Shown: piece by piece, positions 7,744 to 14,789 of the stretch
How the letters are laid out: every line of letters begins with the position of its first letter
Numbering within the stretch: position 1 is the stretch's first letter
Origin: Streptomyces scabichelini
Lineage (GTDB): Bacteria; Actinomycetota; Actinomycetes; Streptomycetales; Streptomycetaceae
Length of the DNA: 39,018 nucleotides
Assembly (NCBI RefSeq): GCF_011045015.1
Contig: NZ_JAAKZY010000090.1
Span: 1-39,018, forward strand
Direction: 5' to 3'
Translations under genes and position numbers: made by a program
The notes under the pieces: model-generated
The model's input: only the letters and a program-made list of their open reading frames with translations
Databases searched by the model: none
Told to the model about the DNA's origin: nothing

Positions 7744-7874
7744 GGTTCTCCGTAAGTTGTTGGGCGGGGTGGCTCCACGCCCTGACTTCTGGTTACGCGG
7801 CGTTGCAACGTGGAGAGTGGGTGCCCGGTTCACCCACCCGTCGCAGAGCTGACGCGGAACCAAAAGGCTTGTGT

Positions 7875-7894
7875 TCTGCCCATGTCTGCCCATG
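7875..7894. repeat. 10-bp tandem duplication upstream of DUF3152 gene
   Basis: TCTGCCCATG occurs twice in direct succession, about 130 bp upstream of the DUF3152 start. The 10-bp period is close to one helical turn, so it may be a regulator site or a replication-slippage duplication. Confidence 0.6.
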
Positions 7895-7944
7895 TCCGTG
7901 TGTGCGCGGACCGGCCTGATTCGGGAAGGACCTTGGTGGCGCTG

Positions 7945-8270
7945 TCAGGCCCGCTCGGCCGGCTCAGCACTGCGGTCCACGGCCGGTCCCGACGGCAGCC
8001 CGTCCGCGGCCGGTCCCGACGGCAGCGCGGTGCCCCGGAGTTCGTGGAACCACAGCAGGTCGCTCATCCGCTCCAGCGCGGACGTGAGCCGGCGAGCACC
8101 GGCGTCGGGACGGCGGTCCGGCCCAGGTGGTGGACGGGGCAGGCGCGTGCTTCGCCCGCCAACGAGGCCCTGAACAGCGAGAGTTCCGCTTGGCACCCGA
8201 CGTAGGCGCGGTCCCGGCCGACGGCCGGGCTGTCTTCTATGACGCCTTCGCTCCCGCTCATCGATTCCAT
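7945..8270 (-). pseudogene. Frameshifted gene remnant
   Basis: From an ATG at 8270 the reading frame gives MESMSGSEGVIEDSPAVG, then YVGCQAELSLFRASLAGEARACPVHHL. That pattern resembles the lead-in to the P-loop of AAA/LuxR-type regulators (GRxAEL-LFRxAL-VHxL-HGPGG). The expected P-loop is absent; the frame instead reads GRTAVPTP and stops at 8064. Around 8100 the plausible coding signal moves to another frame (RRLTSALERMSDLLWFHELRG) and ends at 7945. This fits a decayed gene with at least one frameshift, and family assignment is tentative. A 27-bp tandem duplication lies in the 3' part. Confidence 0.35.
7975..8028. repeat. 27-bp tandem duplication
   Basis: Two adjacent 27-bp units at 7975-8001 and 8002-8028 share the core GGCCGGTCCCGACGGCAGC. 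They lie in the 3' part of the gene remnant, where they encode a repeated Ser-Gly-Pro-Ala stretch. Confidence 0.7.
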
Positions 8271-8492
8271 GACCTTTCTCACCGGCGAGCACTGCGCCCC
8301 AGGTTACGGCGTTACCTGTCCATGCCATGACCGGGTACGGCGCGAACGCGACCCCTGTTCATTGAACCCGTACTCCGGACCGGCCGTTGTGCCTACGCGG
8401 CCACCTCCTGGCCGTGCGGGCGTAACCCGCGTGTCGGCGCACCACCCCGGCATCCCTGTCCCGCACCACCGCCAAAGACCGGAAGGTGAGCC
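8271..8492. other. Intergenic region before the catalase-like gene
   Basis: About 220 bp between the remnant's start and the catalase-like gene. It should hold two diverging promoters. I see a GTTAC-GGC-GTTAC direct repeat near 8303-8314 but no convincing -35/-10 pair, terminator or RNA gene. Confidence 0.4.
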
Positions 8493-9623
8493 ATGCCAGC
8501 CATGTCGTTCGTACCTTTCTCCGCCTATCGGCAGAGCCTGCCCCCCGACTACCACGCCGACGAGAAGCGCCTCGTCGACGACATGGAGGGCTTCATGCGC
8601 GGCCGGGTCCGTCACGAGGGCGGCGGCCGTGCGCTGCGCGGTGCGCACGCCGAATCGTTCGGCCTGGTCGCGGGCGAGCTCGAAGTACTCGACGACCTGC
8701 CGGAGCCGTACGCTCAGGGGCTGTTCTCCCACCCCTGTACGTACGACGCCGTGGTCCGGTACTCGAACGGAGTCGCGCACATCCGGGCGGACCGGCATCT
8801 CGGTCCCATCCTGGGCATGGGCATCAAGCTCTTCGGCGTACCGGGGCGGTCCCTGCTGGACGGCGAGAACAGCGGAACGTTCGACATTCCGATGGTCAAT
8901 ACCCCGGTGTTCTTCTCGAACACGGCGCACGACTACCTCACGACCCAGCGACTGCTGGAGGGTCTCCCGGACTCGCTGGCCACCACGGCGTCGCGCAATG
9001 ACGTCCTGCGGAACCTGCTCACCAGCGGCGGAACGGCCGAACCGGACGACTGGCGATGGGACGAACTGCTCGCCTTCGTATCCCTTCTGGGCATCGAGAG
9101 GCAGCACCTCTTCCTGTACCGCTACTACAACATCGGCGCCGTCCGCTTCGGGCGCTACATCGCCCGGCTCCGCATCGCTCCCACGACGGACACGACCGGA
9201 TCCCTGGTGCATCGCCGCGTCGACACGGACGCCGAGGACGAGCCGTTCCGCAGGACGCTCGTGGCCGAGACCGCCGAGCGTCCCCACACCTTCACGCTGG
9301 AGGCCCAGCTGTGCGCGGACCTGTCGACGACGCCGGTGGACAACAGCTCCGTGGCCTGGCCGGAGGAAATCTCCCCTTTCCGCGCGGTCGCATGGCTGCG
9401 CGTTCCGGCCCAGGACATCTCGGACGAGCGCAACATCGAGGCCGCTGACGCGACCGCGATCAACCCCTGGCGTACGAGGCCGGAACACGAGCCGCTCGGC
9501 GAACTGAACCGCCTCCGCAGGGAGGTCTACCGTCGCTCGGCCGAACTGCGGCGCCGTATCAACAAGCAGCCGCGGCGCGAGCCCCTCTCATCCGCCGACG
9601 CGCTGAAGGCCGCAAGGCGCTGA
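8493..9623 (+). CDS. Catalase-family heme-fold protein
   Basis: 376 residues. The order of motifs follows the catalase-related family: HAESFGLVAGELEVLDDLPEPYAQGLFSHP, then YDAVVRYSNG, then the catalase core equivalent LGMGIKLFGVPG, then FDIPMVNTPVFF, and the tail INPWRTRPEHEPLGELNRLRREVYRRSAELR seen in catalase-like proteins linked to oxidised lipid or alkene metabolism. The usual catalase heme-ligand motif RxxxY is not apparent, and no signal peptide is visible, so peroxide dismutation is not assured. Some relatives act as peroxygenases or lyases. The start at 8493 is preceded by GGAAGG at a good distance. A GNAT gene follows 36 bp downstream and may be co-transcribed. Confidence 0.8.
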   Translation: MPAMSFVPFSAYRQSLPPDYHADEKRLVDDMEGFMRGRVRHEGGGRALRGAHAESFGLVAGELEVLDDLPEPYAQGLFSHPCTYDAVVRYSNGVAHIRADRHLGPILGMGIKLFGVPGRSLLDGENSGTFDIPMVNTPVFFSNTAHDYLTTQRLLEGLPDSLATTASRNDVLRNLLTSGGTAEPDDWRWDELLAFVSLLGIERQHLFLYRYYNIGAVRFGRYIARLRIAPTTDTTGSLVHRRVDTDAEDEPFRRTLVAETAERPHTFTLEAQLCADLSTTPVDNSSVAWPEEISPFRAVAWLRVPAQDISDERNIEAADATAINPWRTRPEHEPLGELNRLRREVYRRSAELRRRINKQPRREPLSSADALKAARR

Positions 9624-9659
9624 AGACGGCGTCTCCATTTCAACAAGGGAGCGAACGAC

Positions 9660-10424
9660 GTGACGGACAATTTGACGGACACAGCGCCCCAGTTGGCCAA
9701 CTGCCGTGCTTATGGGCTTGGTTGGGGAGCAGAGGAGCGTCAGGACGAGGATCTCACCTACTACCGCAGCGGGTTGGCGCATCCGAATCTCAACGGGGTG
9801 CTGTGCCTGCGGAGTACGAAACAGGCGGCGCTCGCTGTCGAATGCGTCACCGGGCGCCTGGCCGGGGTCCCGTGGATGTGGTGGGTGGGGCCCGACAGCG
9901 CGCCCGGCGTCACGGACGTACTCGCCGAGCAGGGGCTGGCGAAGGTCGGCGAGATACCGGTCATGGCCATCGTGCTGGACCGGCTCGCCGACCTGGACGG
10001 GCCCGCCGGGCTGAAGATCGAGACGGTCGAGGGCGCCGAAGCGCTCGCCGAATGGGTGCACGCCTACAGTCCTTCCTTCGGCGTCGACCCGCACCTTTGG
10101 GACGACTCGCTGCGCATCGAGGCCGGACGGCCGGACGCCGCCCGCATCGTCCGGCTTGCCGGACGGCTCGACGGGGAGGTGGTGGGGACCGCCCTCATGC
10201 TCGCAGCGCACGGAGTGGCGGGTATCTACGTGGTCACGACCGCCGATGCCCACCGCCGCCAGGGCATCGGCGCGGCTCTGACCTCGGCGGCCCTGCGCGC
10301 GGGCCAGGAACGCGGACTGCGGGTCGGCACGCTCCAGGCGAGCGAAGCGGGGGAGCCGGTCTACCGGCGCATGGGATTCCAAACGGTGGCGAAGTACCAG
10401 CTGTTCCAGCTGCCGACACGCTGA
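9660..10424 (+). CDS. GNAT-family N-acetyltransferase
   Basis: 254 residues with a GTG start at 9660 preceded by AAGGGAG. The C-terminal half carries the GNAT acetyl-CoA-binding motif A: beta4 GIYVVTTADAHRRQGIGAALTSAAL, with the pyrophosphate loop R-R-Q-G-I-G-A. It ends with the usual beta-strand pattern (VYRRMGFQTVAKYQLFQL). The N-terminal half (MWWVGPDSAPGVTDVLAEQGL) resembles the duplicated, degenerate domain of two-GNAT proteins. The acceptor substrate cannot be predicted. It probably forms a short operon with the catalase-like gene and converges on the LysR gene, whose stop is only 17 bp away. Confidence 0.83.
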   Translation: MTDNLTDTAPQLANCRAYGLGWGAEERQDEDLTYYRSGLAHPNLNGVLCLRSTKQAALAVECVTGRLAGVPWMWWVGPDSAPGVTDVLAEQGLAKVGEIPVMAIVLDRLADLDGPAGLKIETVEGAEALAEWVHAYSPSFGVDPHLWDDSLRIEAGRPDAARIVRLAGRLDGEVVGTALMLAAHGVAGIYVVTTADAHRRQGIGAALTSAALRAGQERGLRVGTLQASEAGEPVYRRMGFQTVAKYQLFQLPTR

Positions 10425-10440
10425 CGGCGCAGCGGCTCTG

Positions 10441-11499
10441 TCACCAGTCGCGGGCGGCGTGCTGGAGGGTGTTGCGGACGCGGACGACGTCGGGGTTGGT
10501 CTCGGCGCCGGGACGCTGGACGAGGAACAGGGTGTTCAGGGGCGGTTCCCCGGGTTCGTGGAGGACGGTGAGGCGCCCGGAGTCCAGGTGGTCCTGGCAC
10601 AGCGAGCGGGGCAGCACGCTGAAGCCGGCGCCGGCGTTGACCGCTGACAGGACCGCGTACAGATTGGGCACGGTGACCGCGGCACGGGAAGTGAGCTGCT
10701 TGCCGAGGACCGTGCGCCAGTAGCGCCGCACGATGGGCAGGTCCTCGGCGTAGGTGACCAGAGGGATGCCGCGCAGGGCGGCGCACAGGTCGTCGGCCTG
10801 GACGTCTCCTCCGATGCGCCGGGCCCAGGCGGGGGCGGCGACCAGTACGTACTCCTCGTCGGTGAGCGGCACCGAGTCCAGGGTGCGGCCGCGCGGCCGC
10901 CGGGTGGTGATCACCAGGTCGTGGCGGCCCGCCCGCATCTCGTCCAGCAGCGGCTCGGGCAGCCCCTGGGTGACGCGCAGCTCGACGCCTTCGGCGACGA
11001 GCGGGACCAGGGCGGGCAGCACGCGTACGCACAGCAGTTCCGAGGGGCCGGCGAGGTGCACGGGCGCGGTGTGCCCGGCCGACGGGCCGCCGCCTTCGAG
11101 AGCGGCGAGCGCGTCGAGCGGGCCCGCGATCTGGGCTGCGAGTTCGTGGGCGAGGTGAGTGGGTTCCACACCGCGCGGCAGCCGCGTGAACAGCTCGCGG
11201 CCGGTCTGCTGCTCCAGGGCGCGGATCTGAGCGGTCACCGTCGGCTGGGAGAGTCCGAGGGTCGGCGCGGCGGCGGTGAAGGTACCGGTGCGGTAGACGG
11301 CCAGGAACGTCCGCAACAGGTTCAGGTCGGCGTGTGCCGGGAGCTGCCTGCCGGCGCGGGTCGCGATCTCGTCGGCGTCGGCCGCGGTCGCGCCGGTGCT
11401 GGGCGCGAATTCGCCGGCGTCGGGCGCAGTTTGGACTGTGTCAACGGTGTCGGGCGCGGTCTCGACGGTGTCGGGCGTCCGGTTCTTCATGACAGTCAT
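10441..11499 (-). CDS. LysR-family transcriptional regulator
   Basis: 352 residues from the chosen ATG at 11499. The winged helix covers about 60-118 (LNLLRTFLAVYRTGTFTAAAPTLGLSQPTVTAQIRALEQQTGRELF), followed by an effector-binding domain typical of LysR proteins. Before the helix is an unusual 58-residue Thr/Asp/Ala-rich extension (TPDTVETAPDTVDTVQTAPD), encoded partly by a 21-bp DNA repeat around 11444-11477; it may be a tail or show that the true start lies further in. Upstream in-frame codons overlap the operator and are unlikely to be translated. The gene is divergent from the DJ-1/PfpI gene, and the shared control region holds several ATCGGA/TCCGAT half-sites. Confidence 0.85.
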   Translation of the reverse strand: MTVMKNRTPDTVETAPDTVDTVQTAPDAGEFAPSTGATAADADEIATRAGRQLPAHADLNLLRTFLAVYRTGTFTAAAPTLGLSQPTVTAQIRALEQQTGRELFTRLPRGVEPTHLAHELAAQIAGPLDALAALEGGGPSAGHTAPVHLAGPSELLCVRVLPALVPLVAEGVELRVTQGLPEPLLDEMRAGRHDLVITTRRPRGRTLDSVPLTDEEYVLVAAPAWARRIGGDVQADDLCAALRGIPLVTYAEDLPIVRRYWRTVLGKQLTSRAAVTVPNLYAVLSAVNAGAGFSVLPRSLCQDHLDSGRLTVLHEPGEPPLNTLFLVQRPGAETNPDVVRVRNTLQHAARDW

Positions 11500-11513
11500 C
11501 GTAGTCAGCCGTC

Positions 11514-11564
11514 TCATCGGAGTTCCGATAGCTGGAATCGGCATGCCTATTGGTATTCCGATGA
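11514..11564. promoter_or_regulatory. LysR operator region: nested inverted repeats
   Basis: 18-bp arms at 11514-11531 and 11547-11564 form an inverted repeat matching at 15 of 18 positions. The left arm itself contains the perfect palindrome ATCGGA-GT-TCCGAT. Another related half-site (GGAATCGG) lies between the arms. It sits between the divergent LysR and DJ-1 genes, so it is the likely LysR-binding region for both. Confidence 0.65.
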
Positions 11565-11663
11565 GGTCCGGGCCTAACGTCATGGATGTCGTCAGGACGC
11601 CGCCCGGTGGTGGCGCCCAGCGTGAGCGGCGACCATTCAGCCAGGACTACCCAGGGAGCACAC

Positions 11664-12359
11664 ATGGCGAAGATCCTTTTCGTAATGACCGGAGCCGACC
11701 GGTGGACGCTGGCCGACGGCACCACACACCCCACCGGTTTCTGGGCCGAGGAGGCCGTCGTCCCCTTTGAGGCGTTCAAGGCCGCGGGACACGAGATCAC
11801 CGTGGCCACCCCCGGCGGTGTCGTCCCGCCGGTCGATCCGGGCAGCCTGAGCCCGGAGGCCAACGGCGGCGCGGAGAACGCCGCGGCGGTCCGGGCCGTG
11901 GTGGAGCGTGCCGCCGAGTTCCGCGGTCCGGTCGCGGTGGCCGACGTACGGCTCGACGACTTCGACGCGGTGTACGTCCCCGGCGGGCACGGCCCGATGG
12001 AGGACCTGGCGGTCGACACCGACTCCGGGCGGATCCTGACCCGGGCGGTGGAGTCCGGTCTGCCGGTCGGTGTGGTGTGCCACGGCCCGGCCGCCCTGCT
12101 GGCCGCGGTGAAGGCGGACGGGAGCAACGCCTACGCCGGTTACCGCATCACGGCCTTCACCAACACCGAGGAGCGGCTGGCCGGCAGGGCCGACAACGCC
12201 AAGTGGCTGTTGCAGGACCGGTTGGTCGAGGCGGGCCTGAAGGTCGAGGCCGGCGAGCCCTGGGCGCCGCACGTCGAGGTCGACCGCAACGTGGTCACGG
12301 GCCAGAACCCGGCGTCCTCCGGCCCGCTCGCGGCCGAGCTTCTCAAGAAGCTCGGCTGA
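11664..12359 (+). CDS. DJ-1/PfpI-family protein (Hsp31-like)
   Basis: 231 residues, class I glutamine-amidotransferase-like fold. The nucleophile elbow is GVVCHGPAALL with Cys139 and His140. The conserved acidic residue region is GFWAEE (about 25-30), and VYVPGGHGPMEDL provides the oxyanion strand. Hsp31-type members are glyoxalase III, deglycase or chaperone proteins reacting with methylglyoxal-type carbonyls; the longer form with GFWAEE fits that group. Cytoplasmic, with no signal peptide. ATG at 11664 has GGGAG upstream. It is divergent from the LysR gene, with an operator region between, and is followed after 270 bp by a hydroxyacid dehydrogenase, suggesting a LysR-controlled carbonyl-stress or oxidoreductase unit. 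Confidence 0.85.
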   Translation: MAKILFVMTGADRWTLADGTTHPTGFWAEEAVVPFEAFKAAGHEITVATPGGVVPPVDPGSLSPEANGGAENAAAVRAVVERAAEFRGPVAVADVRLDDFDAVYVPGGHGPMEDLAVDTDSGRILTRAVESGLPVGVVCHGPAALLAAVKADGSNAYAGYRITAFTNTEERLAGRADNAKWLLQDRLVEAGLKVEAGEPWAPHVEVDRNVVTGQNPASSGPLAAELLKKLG

Positions 12360-12628
12360 CACCTTCCGCTTCGGCCTCAGCCTCAGCCAAGGATTTCTCC
12401 CGTGACTTCCCTGAGGGCGGCGGCCCCGAGCTGAAGGACGGCAGGCCGGAGGAGCGGTTGGATGTGCTGCATGCCTGGCTGGTGGAGGACCTGTCCGGCG
12501 GCAGGGTTCGTATCCTGACCCACTCCGCGCCGCCTCCGGAGAGACCGCCTCCGGACAGGCTGGCGCCTGACAGTCACCGGACTCACCCACCCCTCCCAAT
12601 GCACCGCATGGATCAGGAAGTTGACGTC
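12360..12628. other. Gap between DJ-1 and dehydrogenase genes
   Basis: 269 bp. Both strands have open frames with moderate codon bias but no recognisable domain, so I call no gene. It contains two CCGCCTCCGGA copies (12530-12540 and 12545-12555, 15-bp period). No strong hairpin terminator is visible after the DJ-1 gene. Confidence 0.4.
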
Positions 12629-13525
12629 ATGACCGACAAGCTCACTGTGAGCGTCCTGGGCACCGGCATCATGGGCGCCGCGATGGCCCGCAACCTCGCC
12701 AAGGCCGGGCACACCGTCCGCGCCTGGAACCGCACCCGCGCCAAGGCCGAGCCCCTCGCAGCCGACGGAGCGCACATAGCCGACACTCCGGCCGAGGCTG
12801 TGACCGGCGCCGACGTCGTCCTGACCATGCTGTACGACGGCCCGGCCGCTCTGGAGGTCATGCGCGACGCCGTACCCGCACTGCGCCCCGGCACGCCCTG
12901 GGTGCAGTCCACGACGGCGGGCATCGAGGCCATCGGTGAACTCGCCTACTTCGCCCGCGAACATGAGCTGGTCTTCTACGACGCGCCGGTGCTCGGCACC
13001 CGCCAGCCCGCCGAGGCCGGACAACTGCTGGTCCTCGCCGCCGGTCCCACCGAGGGCCGGGACAAGGTGGCGCCGGTCTTCGATGCGGTCGGCGCCCGCA
13101 CGGTGTGGACCGGCGAGGACGGCGCGGCCGGCAGCGCCTCCCGGCTGAAGCTGGTGGCGAACAGCTGGGTCATCGCGGCCACCGCGGCGGCCGGCGAGGT
13201 CCTCGCCCTGTCCAAGGCGCTGGACGTGGACCCGCAGAAGTTCTTCGACGCCATCGCCGGCGGCCCGCTCGACATGGGCTACCTGCGCACCAAGTCCGCA
13301 CTCGTCCTGGACGACCGGCTCTCCCCGCCCCAGTTCGCGGTGACGACCGCCGCCAAGGACGCCCGCCTGATCGTCGAGGCCGGCGAGAAGCACGGCGTAC
13401 GCCTCGACGTGGCCGCCGCGAGCGCCGACCGCCTGCGCCGCGCCGCCGCCCAGGGCCACGGCGACGAGGACATGGTCGCGGCGTATTTCGCCAGCTTCGA
13501 CTCCGACGAGAACCCGTCCGCCTGA
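12629..13525 (+). CDS. NAD(P)-dependent beta-hydroxyacid dehydrogenase
   Basis: 298 residues. The Rossmann motif VSVLGTGIMGAAMARNL (8-23) with HTVRAWNRTRAKAEPL marks an NADP-type cofactor site. Substrate-binding loop DAPVLGTRQPAEAGQL corresponds to the DAPVSGG motif of 3-hydroxyisobutyrate dehydrogenases, and the catalytic lysine is Lys174 in SRLKLVANSW. Length and order fit the 3-HIBADH/imine-reductase-like superfamily; the exact hydroxyacid, or imine, is unclear. ATG at 12629 has GGAAG about 8 bases upstream; an in-frame ATG seven codons earlier (12608) lacks one. The end of the gene lies in a short repeat that copies its stop-codon region (13517-13570). Confidence 0.85.
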   Translation: MTDKLTVSVLGTGIMGAAMARNLAKAGHTVRAWNRTRAKAEPLAADGAHIADTPAEAVTGADVVLTMLYDGPAALEVMRDAVPALRPGTPWVQSTTAGIEAIGELAYFAREHELVFYDAPVLGTRQPAEAGQLLVLAAGPTEGRDKVAPVFDAVGARTVWTGEDGAAGSASRLKLVANSWVIAATAAAGEVLALSKALDVDPQKFFDAIAGGPLDMGYLRTKSALVLDDRLSPPQFAVTTAAKDARLIVEAGEKHGVRLDVAAASADRLRRAAAQGHGDEDMVAAYFASFDSDENPSA

Positions 13526-13570
13526 ACCCCTCCGCCTGAACACCGCAAGGTCCGCCTGAACACCGCAGGG
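13517..13570. repeat. Tandem repeat copying the dehydrogenase stop region
   Basis: TCCGCCTGAAC occurs at 13517, 13531 and 13551. The last two copies are parts of adjacent 20-bp units that match at 19 of 20 positions. The first copy contains the TGA stop of the dehydrogenase gene, so the extra copies extend the 3' untranslated region and also carry TGA. Confidence 0.7.
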
Positions 13571-13620
13571 CCCTCCTGCCCATGGGCGCCCTGGTTCTCG
13601 ACCGCCCCGGCACCCCGACA

Positions 13621-14340
13621 TCACGCCGCGACCGGAAACCCCGGCGTGCGGAAGACCCTTCGCTCGGCGTCCACGGCGAACACCTCGCAGTCGTCGCGCG
13701 CCGCGGCCCAGTCGATGCCCTCCGGGCCCATGGCGAACGCCGCCGTGGCCGTGGCGTCCGCCACGGTGAGGGACCGGGACACGACGGTCACGCTGAGGAG
13801 GCCGGTCGAGGGGCGGCCGGTGCGGCCGTCGATGATGTGGTCGCCCCGTTCGTACCGCGCGGAGGTCGCCACGGCGCCGTCGGTGAGGTCGAGGACCGTG
13901 CACAGACGGTCGGACTGCTCGGGGTGGCGTACGCCCACCCGCCAGGGACCGTCGGTGGCGACCACGTCGCCGCCGGCATTCAGGCAGAACCTCGCCGAAC
14001 CCGCCGCCGTCAGCAGATCCGCCGCCCGCTGCACGGCCCAGCCCTTCACCATGGCGCAGGGGTCGAGGCCGCGACCGGGCAGCCGTACGTCGAACGCGCC
14101 CCCGGTCGCGACCCGGTACTGCTCGCACAGGTCGAGGATCTCCGCCAGCTCCGGGCTCAGCTCGTCGGCGCGCAGCTCACCCCGGTCGAGGCGGGACACC
14201 TCGCTGTCGGGCTTGAAGGGGCTGAACCGTTCGTCGACCTCGCGCAGCCAGTCGAAGGCCCGGTCCGCGGCCTCGGCGGCGTCCCCGTCGTCCATCCGCA
14301 CCGAGATCGGGAACCCCATGATGTGCTCGACCCGGCGCAC
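13621..14340 (-). CDS. apbE: ApbE-family FAD:protein FMN transferase
   Basis: 239 residues. ApbE proteins move FMN from FAD onto a threonine of target proteins. Motifs seen: HIMGFPISVRM near the start, SRFSPFKPDSEVSRLDRG-like WLREVDERFSPFKPDSE, GAFDVR, LDPCAMVKGWAVQRAAD, CLNAGGDVVATDG, and DHIIDGRTGRPSTGLLSVTVVS with VADATATAAFAMG, all typical. No lipoprotein signal is present, unlike many ApbE proteins, so it may act in the cytoplasm before export or rely on another route. GTG at 14340 lies one base after the stop of the FMN-binding gene, giving translational coupling. It is the last gene of the three-gene set 14790-16127 / 14342-14779 / 13621-14340. Confidence 0.88.
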   Translation of the reverse strand: MRRVEHIMGFPISVRMDDGDAAEAADRAFDWLREVDERFSPFKPDSEVSRLDRGELRADELSPELAEILDLCEQYRVATGGAFDVRLPGRGLDPCAMVKGWAVQRAADLLTAAGSARFCLNAGGDVVATDGPWRVGVRHPEQSDRLCTVLDLTDGAVATSARYERGDHIIDGRTGRPSTGLLSVTVVSRSLTVADATATAAFAMGPEGIDWAAARDDCEVFAVDAERRVFRTPGFPVAA

Positions 14341-14341
14341 T

Positions 14342-14779
14342 TCAGGAGCCGTTCGCGTCGATCGCGGCCTGGAGGGACTCGACGTAGCCCTTGCTGGTGA
14401 TCGTGGCGCCGGACACCGTGTCGATGTCTGCGCTCTGCGCCGTGAGCGTCTCCTCGATCAGCTTCGGCACGGCGGCCTCGGTCTGCGGGTGGTTCGGCTG
14501 CTGCAGCATCCGTACGGAGCTGATCTTGTCGCCGTCGAAGGTCACCTCCACCTGCACGGTGCCCTTCTCGGTGTTGATCGTGGAGCCCGCGACCACCTTG
14601 GTCGAGGTGCCCGAGCCCGATGAGCCCGACGACGAGGACGCCGACGGGTTCGAGGACGGCGTCGACGCCGGCGCGGCGACCTCGGTGCTCGACGACGACG
14701 TGTCGGTCGACGGTGCGTAGCGCCAGACCGGGATCAGGGCCGCGGCGCTCAGGACCAGTACAGGCAGTGCTCGCTTCAT
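14342..14779 (-). CDS. Exported FMN-binding domain protein, flavinylation target
   Basis: 145 residues: an N-terminal membrane anchor or signal (LPVLVLSAAALIPVW), a Ser/Thr/Pro/Gly-rich linker (about 24-60), and an FMN_bind domain. The flavinylation motif is TVSGATITSKGY (123-131), with Thr128 the expected site of covalent FMN attachment by ApbE. This makes it an extracytoplasmic electron carrier. A GAGGGGGA ribosome-binding site precedes the ATG at 14779. The gene is 10 bp after the membrane reductase gene and 1 bp before apbE, so all three parts of an electron-transfer chain (reductase, flavin carrier, flavinylation enzyme) are co-transcribed. Confidence 0.88.
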   Translation of the reverse strand: MKRALPVLVLSAAALIPVWRYAPSTDTSSSSTEVAAPASTPSSNPSASSSSGSSGSGTSTKVVAGSTINTEKGTVQVEVTFDGDKISSVRMLQQPNHPQTEAAVPKLIEETLTAQSADIDTVSGATITSKGYVESLQAAIDANGS

Positions 14780-14789
14780 GGTGTCCCCC

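Noticed and set aside
8304..9488. Minus-strand frame of 394 codons
   Set aside because: It is antisense to the catalase-like gene, without motifs or a ribosome-binding site.
12383..14128. Long minus-strand frame of 581 codons
   Set aside because: It is antisense to the dehydrogenase and out of frame with apbE. It has no domain and low-complexity composition.
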